Positions 11,769 through 22,400 of a stretch of 64,000 nucleotides of DNA are shown piece by piece; positions within the stretch are counted from its first letter, which is position 1; each line of letters begins with the position of its first letter. The notes beneath the pieces were generated by a model that was given only the letters and a program-made list of their open reading frames with translations, had not been told where the DNA came from and made no database searches. The position numbers and the translations under genes were made by a program. Source of the DNA: Calliphora vicina (lineage: Eukaryota; Arthropoda; Insecta; Diptera; Calliphoridae); assembly GCF_958450345.1 (NCBI RefSeq), contig NC_088781.1, forward strand, positions 52,778,315 through 52,842,314, in the 5' to 3' direction.

Positions 11769-12198
11769 CAATTCAAATATTTGTCACATATTGAACTGGT
11801 TTCAATTATTTCATAATTAAATCAAGTATTCATTTGCTCAAAAACAAAATTTCTTGATATTTTCTATTGAATTTTGAGTTTTGAATTTGATTATTTGATA
11901 CAATTTTCGTTATTGGTTGAATTTCAAATACAAAAATTATTGAATAGATAATTTTCGTAATTGAAAACACATTTTTGTTATTTTTTGTGTTTCAATTACG
12001 AAAATTATCTATTCAATAATTTTTGTATTTGAAATTCAACCAATAACGAAAATTGTATATTCAATTGTCAAAATAATCAAATTCAAAACTCAAAATTCAA
12101 TAGAAAATATCAAGAGATTTTGTTTTTGAGCAAATGAATACTTGATTTAATTATGAAATAATTGAAACCAGTTCAATATGGGATAAATGTTTGAATTG
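11769..12198. mobile_element. 430-bp foldback element, arms about 205 bp
   Basis: Almost the whole element is one inverted repeat. Left arm landmarks CAATTCAA (11769), TTGAACTGGTTTCAATTATT and TTTTCGTAATTGAAA reappear in reverse complement order up to TTGAATTG at 12191-12198. The fold centre is near 11981 with a spacer of only a few bases. No coding capacity and no evident target-site duplication. Its transcript could form a long hairpin RNA. Confidence 0.9.
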
Positions 12199-12994
12199 AA
12201 ATATAATTTCTTCTATGCAAGAACCGTTCTTTTACAATCTCTGTAGGTTTTAGGTCCTTATCTTGTTAGAAACGACCGACATCTTGTGCAAGATTCGAAG
12301 TGATTAGCATACCCAGGAGACAGGAAACTAATTTTCAGTTAGAAAAAGTCCGGATATCCAGATTTACTATATCCATAGCATAAACACAAGATATGTTCTA
12401 GTGTCTTCTGTTAGCTTGGCCTACCGCAGTATCAGAAAGTTTCATGTGATATCAGCTTCGTATGCCAATTAGCACAACAACCATTCTTTTGACAGCTGGT
12501 CCAATTAATTTCAAAATATTGTTCACATTTAGTTGTCGTTCCAAAAATGATAGAGTTTGACATTTTTTAATGTTTTGCTAAAATCAGAAAAAGTTTAATG
12601 CTTTTAGATGGATGTCCTGCATTATCACATTTACTTGGCGGAAATTTGTTGATTTAAATATTGTATTTTCATCTTAAACAGAAGATTTCTTGTTGAGGGA
12701 ATATTTTTCTGGATAGTTTTCAAACATTAGTTGGTTTCGGTAATAGTTAAATTGCCAAATTTTGTCCGAATGCCGAATACATAAAAAGGTCCATTTCAAA
12801 TTTAACGATTTCTTTAAGGAGAAAGTAAGTCTTTTAATTTAAGGAATATATTAAGGACATTTTAATTAAATTAAAACTTATAATAATCTGTGAAATATGG
12901 CCACGAACCGGACCAAGTTCTCTCGAAGCTCTAAGAAGAGTATATATTTGCTTATGGGTGAGAAATTGTTGTCCTATCATTTACTGAACTGTAT
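12199..12994. other. mostly unassigned; possible LINE knuckle relic at 12350-12500 (-)
   Basis: On the minus strand, the stretch 12350-12500 reads in one frame CQKNGCCANWHTKLISHETF, then QKTLEHILCLCYGYS. This resembles the histidine-cysteine region (ETLEHILCxC) at the C-terminus of Jockey/R1-grade LINEs. Two stops interrupt it. The remainder has no recognised feature. Confidence 0.4.
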
Positions 12995-13217
12995 ACAGAG
13001 AAAACAGATTCGTGATAGCAACCGAATTTGTTGCCAATCGAATTTTTCAGTTGTGGCTTCAAAATTTTAAAAGGAGCAACAAAAGTTTGGTTGCTTTAAC
13101 CGAAATTCTTCCTTGTCAACTGATTTTCTGTTGATAGAACAGAAAAATTCTATGTGTGCAACCGAATCATTAGATTGGCAACAAATTCGATTGCTATCAC
13201 GAATCTGTTTTCTCTGT
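12995..13217. mobile_element. 223-bp MITE with long terminal inverted repeats
   Basis: The left end ACAGAGAAAACAGATTCGTG is inverted exactly at the right (CACGAATCTGTTTTCTCTGT). The pairing continues through ATAGCAA and TTGTTGCCAAT with few mismatches. GTAT flanks both sides (12991-12994 and 13218-13221), suggesting a 4-bp duplication, or a TA-type one inside it. Older relatives lie at 28105-28322 and 32772-32826. Confidence 0.85.
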
Positions 13218-13221
13218 GTAT

Positions 13222-14964
13222 GAATAAATATTGAGATTTTTTTGTCCCAAGATTCACAAATGAGGGGCTTTTAATACACGGAAACTCCATTCGAGTATAG
13301 TAAGGAATGATATGTTGATGTCATCAATAACATCGCAATGATTGATATCGACTCCAAAACTAAATGTAGATCAAACCAATTCGAATTTTGTTGATGAAGT
13401 AAATTAACTTTTTGGGTTACATTAAAATATTACAAGTATGTAAGATCTTAAGGCATTTGGGGTGTTCAACACACTCTGGAATAGTTTGGAAAATTTGTAG
13501 TACCATTATTCTCACCACCACTGTTATATAAACATTGTACACATTCATTTGTATATCTCTGTATTTCTTCGTTTCTTTATGCATTTCGAAGGGCTTGGTT
13601 CCACATTTTCATCTTCTTCTTTTTCTTATTGTAGATTTCTATGTACACAAAACACAATACTTACCACTACTCTTAACTGTGTATACCGATATATTCGAAA
13701 TGTGTATGTGGATACATATATTTCATTTAGGTCCTTTTAACTAAAGGCATTCTTTGCTATTTTTTTTGCGTTTCTCCTGCATCTGTGAACGCTATTTGCA
13801 AATATTTTTAACGTTTCTTTTATTTTTTCTCATAACAACAGCAAAAAAAAAAAGTTTAGTTCCCAATCCTAGAGTTTTTGTTTTAGTTCTGAGATTGAAT
13901 TTTAAAATAAAAATTAAATTAACTTTGTTGTTTAGTATTGTTTGTAAATGGATTTTTGTGTTGTAAGTGGAAAAAAAGTAAGTTTTTTTTTGTTTTTTTT
14001 TATAACCAGCTCTGATGTGTGTTGAGTTTTGGTTGTAACAACTTTTCTATTACTGGGTTTCATACTAAGGGGAATTGGAAGTGGTTATTTGATGAGTGAA
14101 TTTCCTATATACATAGAAACATTTCAATTTGGCTAAAGATTTAAGAGAAAAAGCTTAATATTTTTGATATGTAATATGTAGTGAGAAAGTGTTGTTTAAG
14201 ATTTAAGGTTTTGACTCTAATCCTGCAATGACCAGAGAAAAGTTAGAAGATTATAAATAATTATTAATTTTTTAACAAGGGCTATTATATTATATATTCA
14301 AAATTAAATTTGAAATCTACATAAGTTTATTTAGATTTTTTTTTAATTTTCAATAAAACACTTAAAATAGAATTGGATGTCGGAATCTTTATTATGACCC
14401 GAAGGACATTTACTTTTTAAAGATAATTTCATTCAAATATGGGCCGCGACTACGCTTTACGTGGTCCATTCGGAAGGTCAAATTTTCGGTCATTGTTTCC
14501 TGTGTTGCTTCCGGTATCTCGAGAATTGCCCGAGTAGTGTTGCCTTCCAAATCCTTAATTGTAGCTGCCTTTTAGACATTGACTTCACATAAGAAAAAAA
14601 TCCATAGGTGTGGTATGGTTCGATTTAGGCGGCTGTTGACAGGTCCGGAACGCGAAATTAATACAGCTGAATAATTTGGAGTAGTTGTGAGTCTTTCCAT
14701 GATTAATTGTCGTACAATACTCAATAAAAATAAGTTGAAAATACGTTTAAAATTTCAAAGGATGTAAGCACTATGAACAAGTATTTGGTATTAATGAAAA
14801 CATGGATGAAATGAGGATTACATATTGACATTCGGAAAAGAACTGAATTTTTGGTGATTTTTTTTTTAAATTTTAGGTCCGAGGCAACGAATCCATGTAA
14901 CTCAAAAACACCTCAGCTATGTGAAATTTCATTAAAATATCTCCAAACGTTCACGAGCTACCGA
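13222..14964. other. unassigned AT-rich DNA
   Basis: No gene recognised. The overlapping open frames at 13535-13744 and 13549-13740 are T-rich and F/Y/L-rich. They lack an ATG context, domain or conserved motif, so I do not treat them as genes. Confidence 0.4.
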
Positions 14965-15123
14965 ATTATTTATATGTCATTTTGAAGACTAAATATCTGT
15001 CAATTATTCTTACTTAGTTATTGAATATTATAGTGTAAACAACAAAGTTTTTTTTGCTTCGATAATTTTGTGCCAACAAAGCTTCACATGCGGGAAGTTT
15101 TGCTTTACTTCTTTAATTTGAAA

Positions 15124-15552
15124 CAAGTAAGAAAGTATGGTCGGTCAAGCCACACCATATAATACCCTACACTAAGTAAAATAGCAAAAACATTTTTCTT
15201 TTAAAATTTCAATAATATATATTTTTGAGTGATTTTCGGAAGTGGGCCTTATATGGGAGCTATGACTAATTATAGACCGATCACCATGAAATTAGGTCGT
15301 GTGATTTATGTCTATATTAAAGTTAACTATGTTGTGTATACCAACATTTTTAAGCGATTTATGCACGTTAAAGTGATTTTCGGAAGCGGATCTATATGGG
15401 AGCTATGACTAATTATGGACCGATTGTAACAAAATTTGGTGACATGAATTTTGTGAAAGTGACTTAAGGTGGGTGTTAGACTAATATTTTTGGGCGTTAC
15501 AAACATCTGCACAAACGCATTATACCCTCCCCACTATGGTGGTGTAGGGTAT
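15124..15552 (+). mobile_element. Helentron-like repeat, family A copy 2, with empty-site evidence
   Basis: The repeat runs from CAAGTAAGAAAGTATGGTCG to GGTGTAGGGTAT. A GGTCGG/CCACACC-like fold and ATACCCTACAC (15169-15179) lie at the left; GTGTAGGGTAT at the right is its exact inverse. The host mariner has 3 A before and 5 A after the insert. The uninterrupted mariner copy 3 has 8 A at that point (30320-30327). So the insertion appears precise, between A and A, without target duplication, which is the rule for Helentrons (T-T on the other strand). This copy has an internal deletion relative to copy 1. Confidence 0.75.
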
Positions 15553-15599
15553 AAAAAGTTCCGCTGAAGCACTCCGATTGCTCACCAAAGCTTATGGTG

Positions 15600-16442
15600 A
15601 ATGTGTTCCATCGGTTTCAACGTGCGAGATAAGGTTTGTGTGGTTCAGAAGTAGTTATTTTCACACGGATGACAAAAGATCGCCCAGGCCTGACAAAACA
15701 GTTTGAAGACCAAAAATTGGAGGTATTACTCCATGAAGATTGTTGTCAAACTCAACAAGAGCTTGCAAAATCATTGGGAACAGCTCAAGCAGCAATTTCA
15801 AATCGGGTACCATACGAATTGATGCTGAGAGACCTTGAAAGAAAATAATTTTTACACCGAATATTTACTTGCGATGAAAAATAGATCCATTACGATAACT
15901 CGAAGCATAAGAGATCGTATGTGAAGCCCGGCCAACCAGCCGAATCGAAACCAAAGCCAAATATCCATGATGCTAATATAATTATCTGTATTTGGTGGGA
16001 GCAAAAGGGTCTTATCTACTATGAGCTGTTGAAATTTGGCCAGACCATTACAGGGAATCTTTAACGAATGCAAAATATTCGCTTGAAGCGAGCATTGCCT
16101 GAAAAACGCACAGAATATGTGGCCAGACATGAAGCTGTAATATTCCATCATCATAACGCCAGACCACATGTTGCAATACCTGTTAGAAAAAAAGTGGTTG
16201 GGAAGTTTTACATCACCCGCCTTATAGTCCACACCATGCCCCGTCCGACTACTATTTTTTTGATCAATGAAGAACGCTCTCTCTGGGATACACTTCAGAA
16301 CAGAGTATCCGATATTTGCTTGCTTCGTTCTTGGCGCGGTTCTTATGACGCGAAATCCATATGTGTCCAGAAAGATGGGAAAAAGTCTAGCCAATACTTT
16401 GAATCAATTTATATTGTACAAATGTTTCAAAATAAAAGCTAA
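15600..16442 (+). pseudogene. mariner transposase pseudogene (copy 2)
   Basis: The N-terminal domain is readable (KQFEDQKLEVLLHEDCCQTQ, then ELAKSLGTAQAAISNR). It joins directly to VPYELMLRDLERK, so about a dozen linker residues are deleted. The first catalytic block near 15880-15930 is broken by stops. The second block reads ARHEAVIFHHHNARPHVA, where the family consensus has an aspartate before NARPH (HDNARPH). The catalytic Asp is therefore His. After this the frame shifts within the last catalytic block, and the C-terminus ends VQMFQNKS. A long reverse open frame over the same DNA (15852-16394) is only its antisense shadow. Confidence 0.75.
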
Positions 16443-16534
16443 AAATTTGGAATAATTTCGCGTTTTTAAATCATAAGTAGTATGAGTTTATTGTATTCTT
16501 ACATTGTAAAACATTCCGAGAATTAAATTCTATG

Positions 16535-16745
16535 GACCGAAAGTCTTTGGATTTTGACAATCTTGAATATCCTCTTCAACCATTTACTCAGCCTGAATGA
16601 TCTGGTAGACGAAAGTATTTGGCTATATTTCGGTTTAGAACATATAATTTCTTTACCGTTTGGCCACTTATTTTTGAACCATCAATATATAGATCGTTTA
16701 CTTGGTTATTCCTTATAATTCTCGTTACATCATCTCATTTATTTT
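16535..16745 (-). pseudogene. LINE RNase H domain fragment
   Basis: On the minus strand, NDLYIDGSKISGQTVKK matches the first RNase H catalytic block (xYTDGSK). NIAKYFRLPDHS follows, as in SFRLPDHCSVFQAE of Jockey/R1-grade LINEs. QAE then appears one frame away, so there is a frameshift between the two. Neighbouring RT or endonuclease sequence was not found. It is a short relic and cannot be functional. Confidence 0.6.
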
Positions 16746-18094
16746 CAACTGTAATGTAGATAATGTTGACATATCTCATTATTAAGAAATTAACATTTTC
16801 TTTGTTTTTAAGTAATTAAATTATGTTTTTAAACTAGTTTTCCATTCAAAATCCACATTTTCTCTTAAAAATCAATTTGTTTTGTCATATTTTATCTTTG
16901 AGTTTTATCTGATAATAAAAAATACAAGGAAAATACACAGAGAAAATTATGAGATAAAAATATATTAAAATTTCAATATTTTTTTCCATGAGTTATTTTA
17001 GGAAGTGGCCTTATATGGGAGCAATGACCAATTAAAGACCGATTGTCATGCAATTAGGTCGCGTGATATATTTTTATATGAAACTCCTTTCTGTTAAATT
17101 TTATTTGGATACCAACATTTTTAAGATGATTGTAGTTTTCTCCCAGTGTATTTATTTTATAATAACTAAAGTTTGACTCGAACGGCATTAAGTGTTGATG
17201 ATGATGCTGCTGACTAACTGCTGCTGATTTCAATAAAGTCAAATGTTTGCAAACGACAGCATAATAAGATTTTAAGTGGAGGCCGTTTGCAGCTTTTGTT
17301 CTCTGGCCTGCTGCTGTATTGGGAAATATAAACTGCTGGGGTTCTGGAACGTTTTGCGTGTACAAATAAAGAAATATACTACCACCACCATCACTAACGT
17401 ATTTTCATAGACATTTTCACACCCTTCGGATGCGCTTTTATGGTTTTGAAAATTAAGGGAGCAGCAGCACAGTCGTGTGGAATTTATCTTGTTTTTTTTG
17501 GTATGACAGGATTGTAATAGACAAATTAAAATTCAACAACTTGACTAAATCAACAATTGTAATGGAATACTATTGAAATGTTGAAATCAAGTCAATCATA
17601 TTAAATACATACATTTCCGGTTGAATTTTATTGCCATTAAAACAAAGATTTCCGACATTAATTTGGTGGTTATATGGGAAGGTTTTTAATGTTTTGGTTT
17701 TAGACTGTCAGTATCCGCAAGATATGTTAAAATGTTTTATTAAAAAAAAGAAAAAGTAATATTCAAAATAGATGAAGAAGGATATATAATTTTTTTAGAC
17801 TTCACAATAGATTATCAACTAATTAATAAAATTGTAACCTATGAAAGAACTAAATGGGACGCACGATATGGTTGACATCAACAAGTCCTGATAAAATTTT
17901 TGCTACTTTACTAAAAATGTATTCGGCCTAACAGGAAATTAAATTGATACACATCAATACAGTTATTGAACTGAGGACACGTATGTAAATTCTATGTTTG
18001 ACTTCTCCAAAAGGCACTTATTTAAGCATTCCTCCGAGAATTCGCATTTCGATTATAAATTGAACGTTTAGTGTTGCTCGAATGACTCGATAGT
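16746..18094. other. mostly unassigned; family A fragment at 16978-17130
   Basis: 16978-17130 contains TTATATGGGAGCAATGACCA and ATACCAACATTTTTAAG, shared with family A repeats. 17180-17360 is rich in CTG/CAG-like triplets. A minus-strand frame there (17054-17365) reads QQHHHQH-type sequence, without splice or domain support. Nothing else was recognised up to the LINE. Confidence 0.4.
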
Positions 18095-18105
18095 TATTGT
18101 CTAGT
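18095..18105. repeat. 5' copy of LINE target-site duplication
   Basis: TATTGTCTAGT here is identical to 23165-23175, directly after the LINE 3' end. With one C/T mismatch the match extends to 15 bp (TATTGTCTAGTYGCA), giving 18095-18109 and 23165-23179. Confidence 0.75.
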
Positions 18106-18133
18106 CGCAAGAGGTCAATCTGGCATACCCAGA

Positions 18134-19498
18134 TTGGCTGATTGTAAAAAATCCAAGGCAATAGGTGGTAGTGACCTAAGCGGCGAGGTACCTCTGGACT
18201 TCTCTCCAAGTACCTCCAAAGCCGCGAAAGCCCAAGTCGTCAAGGCGGCTAAACCCCCTGTTTCGGGTGCCTCTAAGGGGGAAGCGACTAAGTCGCCCCT
18301 CACGGATGCTTCTCATATGCCAACTGTGCGCTCAGGTCTTGTGAAGGAATCCTCCTGTCCTGAAGACGCATCACCCCTGGCCAATCCCGGCTCTGAAACT
18401 AACCCCAGGCATAAAAACCCTGCTAGAAGGGCTGCTACCACCAGGCGTTCCGCTTATCGCTTTGTTGAGGCACTTGGCTCGAAAAAAGTCGAGGATCTCA
18501 CTAAGGAGCAACAAGCTTCGCTTTCCTGGGCGAAAGCCTATATTGCTGGTCTCAAGACCGCTCCTCCTTCTGCTGAATTACCAGCGGGGCCTAAACGGCA
18601 ACGTTCAGAGGAGGATACAGCGACCAAGAGCCAGCAACCGAGACCTAAACGTCCCAAAGCGGCACAAAGGTCGTTAGCTAAATCCTTTAGCGAGATTGTC
18701 AAAGACAGTCTTGTCAGGGCGGTTATCGACCGGAGTGCGAACGACGGATCCATATCCCAATTGAATTGGGATATGGTGAAGCAAAAACTGGTAGGGGTGT
18801 TTTGGAAAGTTCTCAAAGAGAACCCAGGCACTCCTCCACAATGCGATGACGCTGGTTTGTACCAGGGTCACGTAAAACTTATGTCTTGTGTGGATGAACG
18901 CTCAGCGTTGCTACTAAAGACTGCCGTCGCATCACTGGGTGAGGTTTGGCCGGGGTCTAGGCTTGAGGTGGTATCTGTGAGTGAGATACCCCGAAAGCCT
19001 AGATCCATAGCTAAAATACCAGCTGAGCCATCTAGCCCGGAGGAGATCTTGGAGATCCTTCAGTGCTGTAACCCACAGCTTCCAACTCAAGACTGGAAAG
19101 TTGTTAAGGTTACGGACGCTGAGGGCTCTTCAAGGAAAGCGATCGTTGTCCTGAATAAGGACTCTTTGGGGCCGCTAAGGAAGGCACAAGGGAAGGTCTA
19201 CTATGGATTTGGTACGATCATCCTGCGTGTCTATCGTAGCGACAACAAAGGCGATACATCCTCAGGTGATGTAAAGCCCATGCTCTCGGAAGAGGGCATG
19301 GATTGCAATGACGCCACTGATCCAGCCGACACTGAAGATACCAACTCAGTCTTCGAACTAGTTGGTACATTTTTTGAACGGAATGATGAGGTGGTGGACG
19401 AAGACGCCCTCCTGAATTCTGACCAGGAGGACGCCGACGTCACTATTGTAAAAATGGAGCATGGTGAGGGTGACACAGATAAACCTTCACCACTCTAA
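18134..19498 (+). CDS. LINE ORF1 (gag-like nucleic-acid-binding protein), start missing
   Basis: ORF1 proteins of LINEs bind element RNA and form the ribonucleoprotein that carries ORF2. The frame is open from 18086 to TAA at 19496-19498, but no ATG opens it. The nearest start-like codon is TTG at 18134, so the true start was probably lost by 5' truncation. The first ~185 residues are Ala/Ser/Pro/Lys-rich and look disordered, with basic clusters such as GPKRQR and RPKRPKAAQR that could serve nuclear entry or RNA binding. Residues ~190-365 form a compact region (SLVRAVIDRS to IILRVYRSD) like the uncharacterised DUF4780-type domain of fly elements; I make that link from memory. The C-terminal ~90 residues are acidic. 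No CCHC zinc knuckles are present, which differs from many Jockey ORF1 proteins. It overlaps ORF2 by 38 bp. Confidence 0.75.
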   Translation: MADCKKSKAIGGSDLSGEVPLDFSPSTSKAAKAQVVKAAKPPVSGASKGEATKSPLTDASHMPTVRSGLVKESSCPEDASPLANPGSETNPRHKNPARRAATTRRSAYRFVEALGSKKVEDLTKEQQASLSWAKAYIAGLKTAPPSAELPAGPKRQRSEEDTATKSQQPRPKRPKAAQRSLAKSFSEIVKDSLVRAVIDRSANDGSISQLNWDMVKQKLVGVFWKVLKENPGTPPQCDDAGLYQGHVKLMSCVDERSALLLKTAVASLGEVWPGSRLEVVSVSEIPRKPRSIAKIPAEPSSPEEILEILQCCNPQLPTQDWKVVKVTDAEGSSRKAIVVLNKDSLGPLRKAQGKVYYGFGTIILRVYRSDNKGDTSSGDVKPMLSEEGMDCNDATDPADTEDTNSVFELVGTFFERNDEVVDEDALLNSDQEDADVTIVKMEHGEGDTDKPSPL

Positions 19499-22400
19499 AG
19501 CAGCATCAGCTGCACTGCTCCTCCGAATTGCTCAGAACGGGGAGGAGCTAGTCATGGTCCAGGAACCTTGGGTCCATCAGGACCGTATCTGTGGACTATG
19601 TCTGAAGGGCTATAAGCTCTACTTCGCTAAAGGCGCAGGTAAAATTAGATCCTGTATATTGGCTAAAAGCTCTTTGAAAATCTTCATTCTGTCTGATTAC
19701 AGTAATGAAGATACAGTAGCAGTCTCATGGGAAACTAATGAAGGCTGTTTGTTATGGCTGATATCCAGCTACATGGCGCATGACCACGGGGAGCATCCAC
19801 CAAACGATGATATCCGTAGTGCTGTGAAAAAGGCGAATGAGTCCAGGATACCATTGGTTATCTGTGCTGACGCTAACTCGCACCACATTGTATGGGGTAG
19901 CAGCGACACCAACACAAGAGGTGAGAGTCTTTTCAGTTTCATACTTAATAGTAGTTTGGAAGTAGTTAATAGAGGTTCAGAACCTACCTTCATTGTTTCA
20001 AACAGAAGTGAGGTACTAGACTTAACACTTGTGAGTGCTGAGCACCACAGTATGATTAACAATTGGGCTGTCTCCGACGACTGCTCTTTTTCTGATCATC
20101 TATATATTGATTTCAATATCAGTGTAACTTATAGGAATGATAATACCATTCTAAATAGGAGAAAGACCAATTGGGAGTTGCAGAGTGATGTACTCTCCCG
20201 GTCTCTACCAAACCCGCCCACTATTGAAAATAGGGACGATATTGAGGTAGCAGTTGAGGCACTTACAGAAGCGTTCCAATCAGCTACTAATTTGGCCTGT
20301 AAGCCGAATATCTGCAGGGGTAGGAATAAGCCACCCTGGTGGAACCCTGAGATTGCACACGCAAGAAGGGCGTGTCGTAAATTGTTCAACGAGGCAAAGA
20401 GGCTGGGTAACTGGCCGGAATATAAGTCCTCAGTGAACCACTTTAAGAACCTTACGAGGAATGCGAAAAGGAAAGCCTGGAGGGACTTCTGTAGCGGCGT
20501 GGAAGGATCCTCTGAGACTAACCGATTACGTAAAATTCTATCAACTTCACCGGTTGTACCAAGCTATATCCAGAAACCCTGTGGTAGATGGACTCTGAAT
20601 AGTAAGGAAACACTTGAGGTCCTATTAGATACTCATTTTCCAGGTTGCCTTCCAGTCGATGATGAGACTATGAATGGGGCTGCCGATTCTGTTGCTCCGG
20701 GTGATAACTCTGTTCCGATAAACAGGGATAGAATCCAATGGGCAATCAAAAGCTTCGACCCGTTTAAATCTCCTGGGCCGGATGGCATTATTCCTGCTGA
20801 TCTTCAAAGGAACGAAGAAATAGTTGTACCATGGCTCATTAGCATATACACAGCGTGTATTAGATGGACCTATATCCCCACATGGTGGACGAGATGCAGA
20901 GTAGTCTTCATTCCTAAGGGTGGTAAGGCGACTCACACTAAACCAAAGGATTATAGGCCAATTAGCCTTACATCCTTCCTTCTGAAAACCCTAGAAAGGG
21001 TGATTGACGTATATCTGAGAATGACCATTCCGTCGGAACTCATCTCTAAATCCCAACATGCCTACACCAAAGGCAGATCTGTGGAAACAGCTCTACATTC
21101 GCTAGTTGGCTCCATTGAGGAGTCGCTAATACATAAGGAGTATTCACTTGTTGCCTTTCTCGATATTGAAGGAGCTTTTAATAATGTCAGGCCCGATGCC
21201 ATCCTATCTGCGATGGATGAACTGGGAATTGATCTATGTGTTCGCCGACTAGTCGAAAAGATACTCGGTTATAGAGTCATTTGTGCTACTTTAGGTGGTG
21301 TAAGTGTTTTAAAAGTGGCCAATCGTGGAACCCCGCAGGGGGGTGTTTTATCACCACTTCTGTGGAATCTGGCTATGAATTCCCTGTTGATCAGGATGGA
21401 CAACAGAAGGATCAAGACAGTCGCATATGCTGACGATGTTGCAGTTTTTATATCTGGTAAATTTCTGGATACAATATCCAGTTGTATGGAATCAGCATTA
21501 AGTACACTGAGTGAGTGGAGTATTTCAAGTGGACTTAGTGTGAACCCACAAAAAACGGAACTGGTTCTCTTCACTAGGAGGTATAAGATCGATGACTTCA
21601 GACCACCTAGACTGAATGGAATCAGTCTTGAGATTAGAGATAATGCGAAGTATCTTGGCATCATTCTAGATAAAAGATTGTCCTGGAATTTGAATATTCA
21701 AAACAGGATTAACAAGGCTTATGTAGCCATCTACTCCTGTAAGAAGGCAATTGGTACAAACTGGGGTATTATGCCGAAGGGTATCAGTTGGATCTTCAAA
21801 GCAGTTGTTAAACCCATCTTGTTCTATGGAGTGTTGGTGTGGTGGCACGCCTTGGATAATGCTACTCACCGTAAGGCTGTGGAACGAGTTCTCAGGACTA
21901 TTGCGATACTGATTACAGGCGCTATAAGGACTACCCCCTCTAAGGCACTTTTTACTATCCTGAACTGGTTACCAGTTGATTTGATGGTGATACAAATGGC
22001 TCTCAACTCTGCTGTGAGACTAAATGCTGGATGTTCGTGGTATGGTAAAGATCATGGGCACTCTAAGATACTGAATTACTATGGGTACTTACATAGTAAT
22101 GTCGATTACTGCATCGCAAAACCATTTTTCGATATGCATTTCCATATTAAGATCCCGAATAGGGATTCATGGCAGCGCGGACTCTTACCCCCTGATGATG
22201 TCATAAGGGTATTTACTGATGGCTCAAAGAGGGGCAATAGGGTCGGTGGTGGTTTCTTTATTGAGAACTATGGGATTAAATCCTATTTCAGGCTACCTAA
22301 CTTCTGTACGGCTCTTCAGGCGGAAATTACGGCCATTAAACGTGCATCCAATTGGCTGAGGTTTTATCAAATATCTGGTGATATATGTATATTTACCGAT

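Larger units (their letters stand above)
14965..16480 (+). mobile_element. mariner-like element copy 2, interrupted and decayed
   Basis: The 5' leader (TTATTGAATATTATAGTGTAA, within 15010-15050) matches copies 1 and 3. The outermost left terminus is eroded. The right end retains CGCGTTTTTAAATCATAAG (16459-16477). A family A Helentron-like repeat (15124-15552) interrupts the leader before the coding part. The transposase relic follows from about 15600. Confidence 0.8.

Noticed and set aside
13535..13966. Overlapping F/L/Y-rich open frames as membrane proteins
   Set aside because: Hydrophobicity follows from T-rich DNA. There is no start context, signal-anchor pattern or domain.
15852..16394. 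180-codon minus-strand open frame
   Set aside because: It is the antisense shadow of the mariner copy 2 transposase.
16068..16442. 124-codon open frame as a gene
   Set aside because: It is the frameshifted catalytic half of a mariner transposase pseudogene.
17054..17365. His/Gln-containing minus-strand frame as an exon
   Set aside because: There are no splice sites or conserved motif, and family A repeat sequence adjoins it. It remains only a faint possibility.
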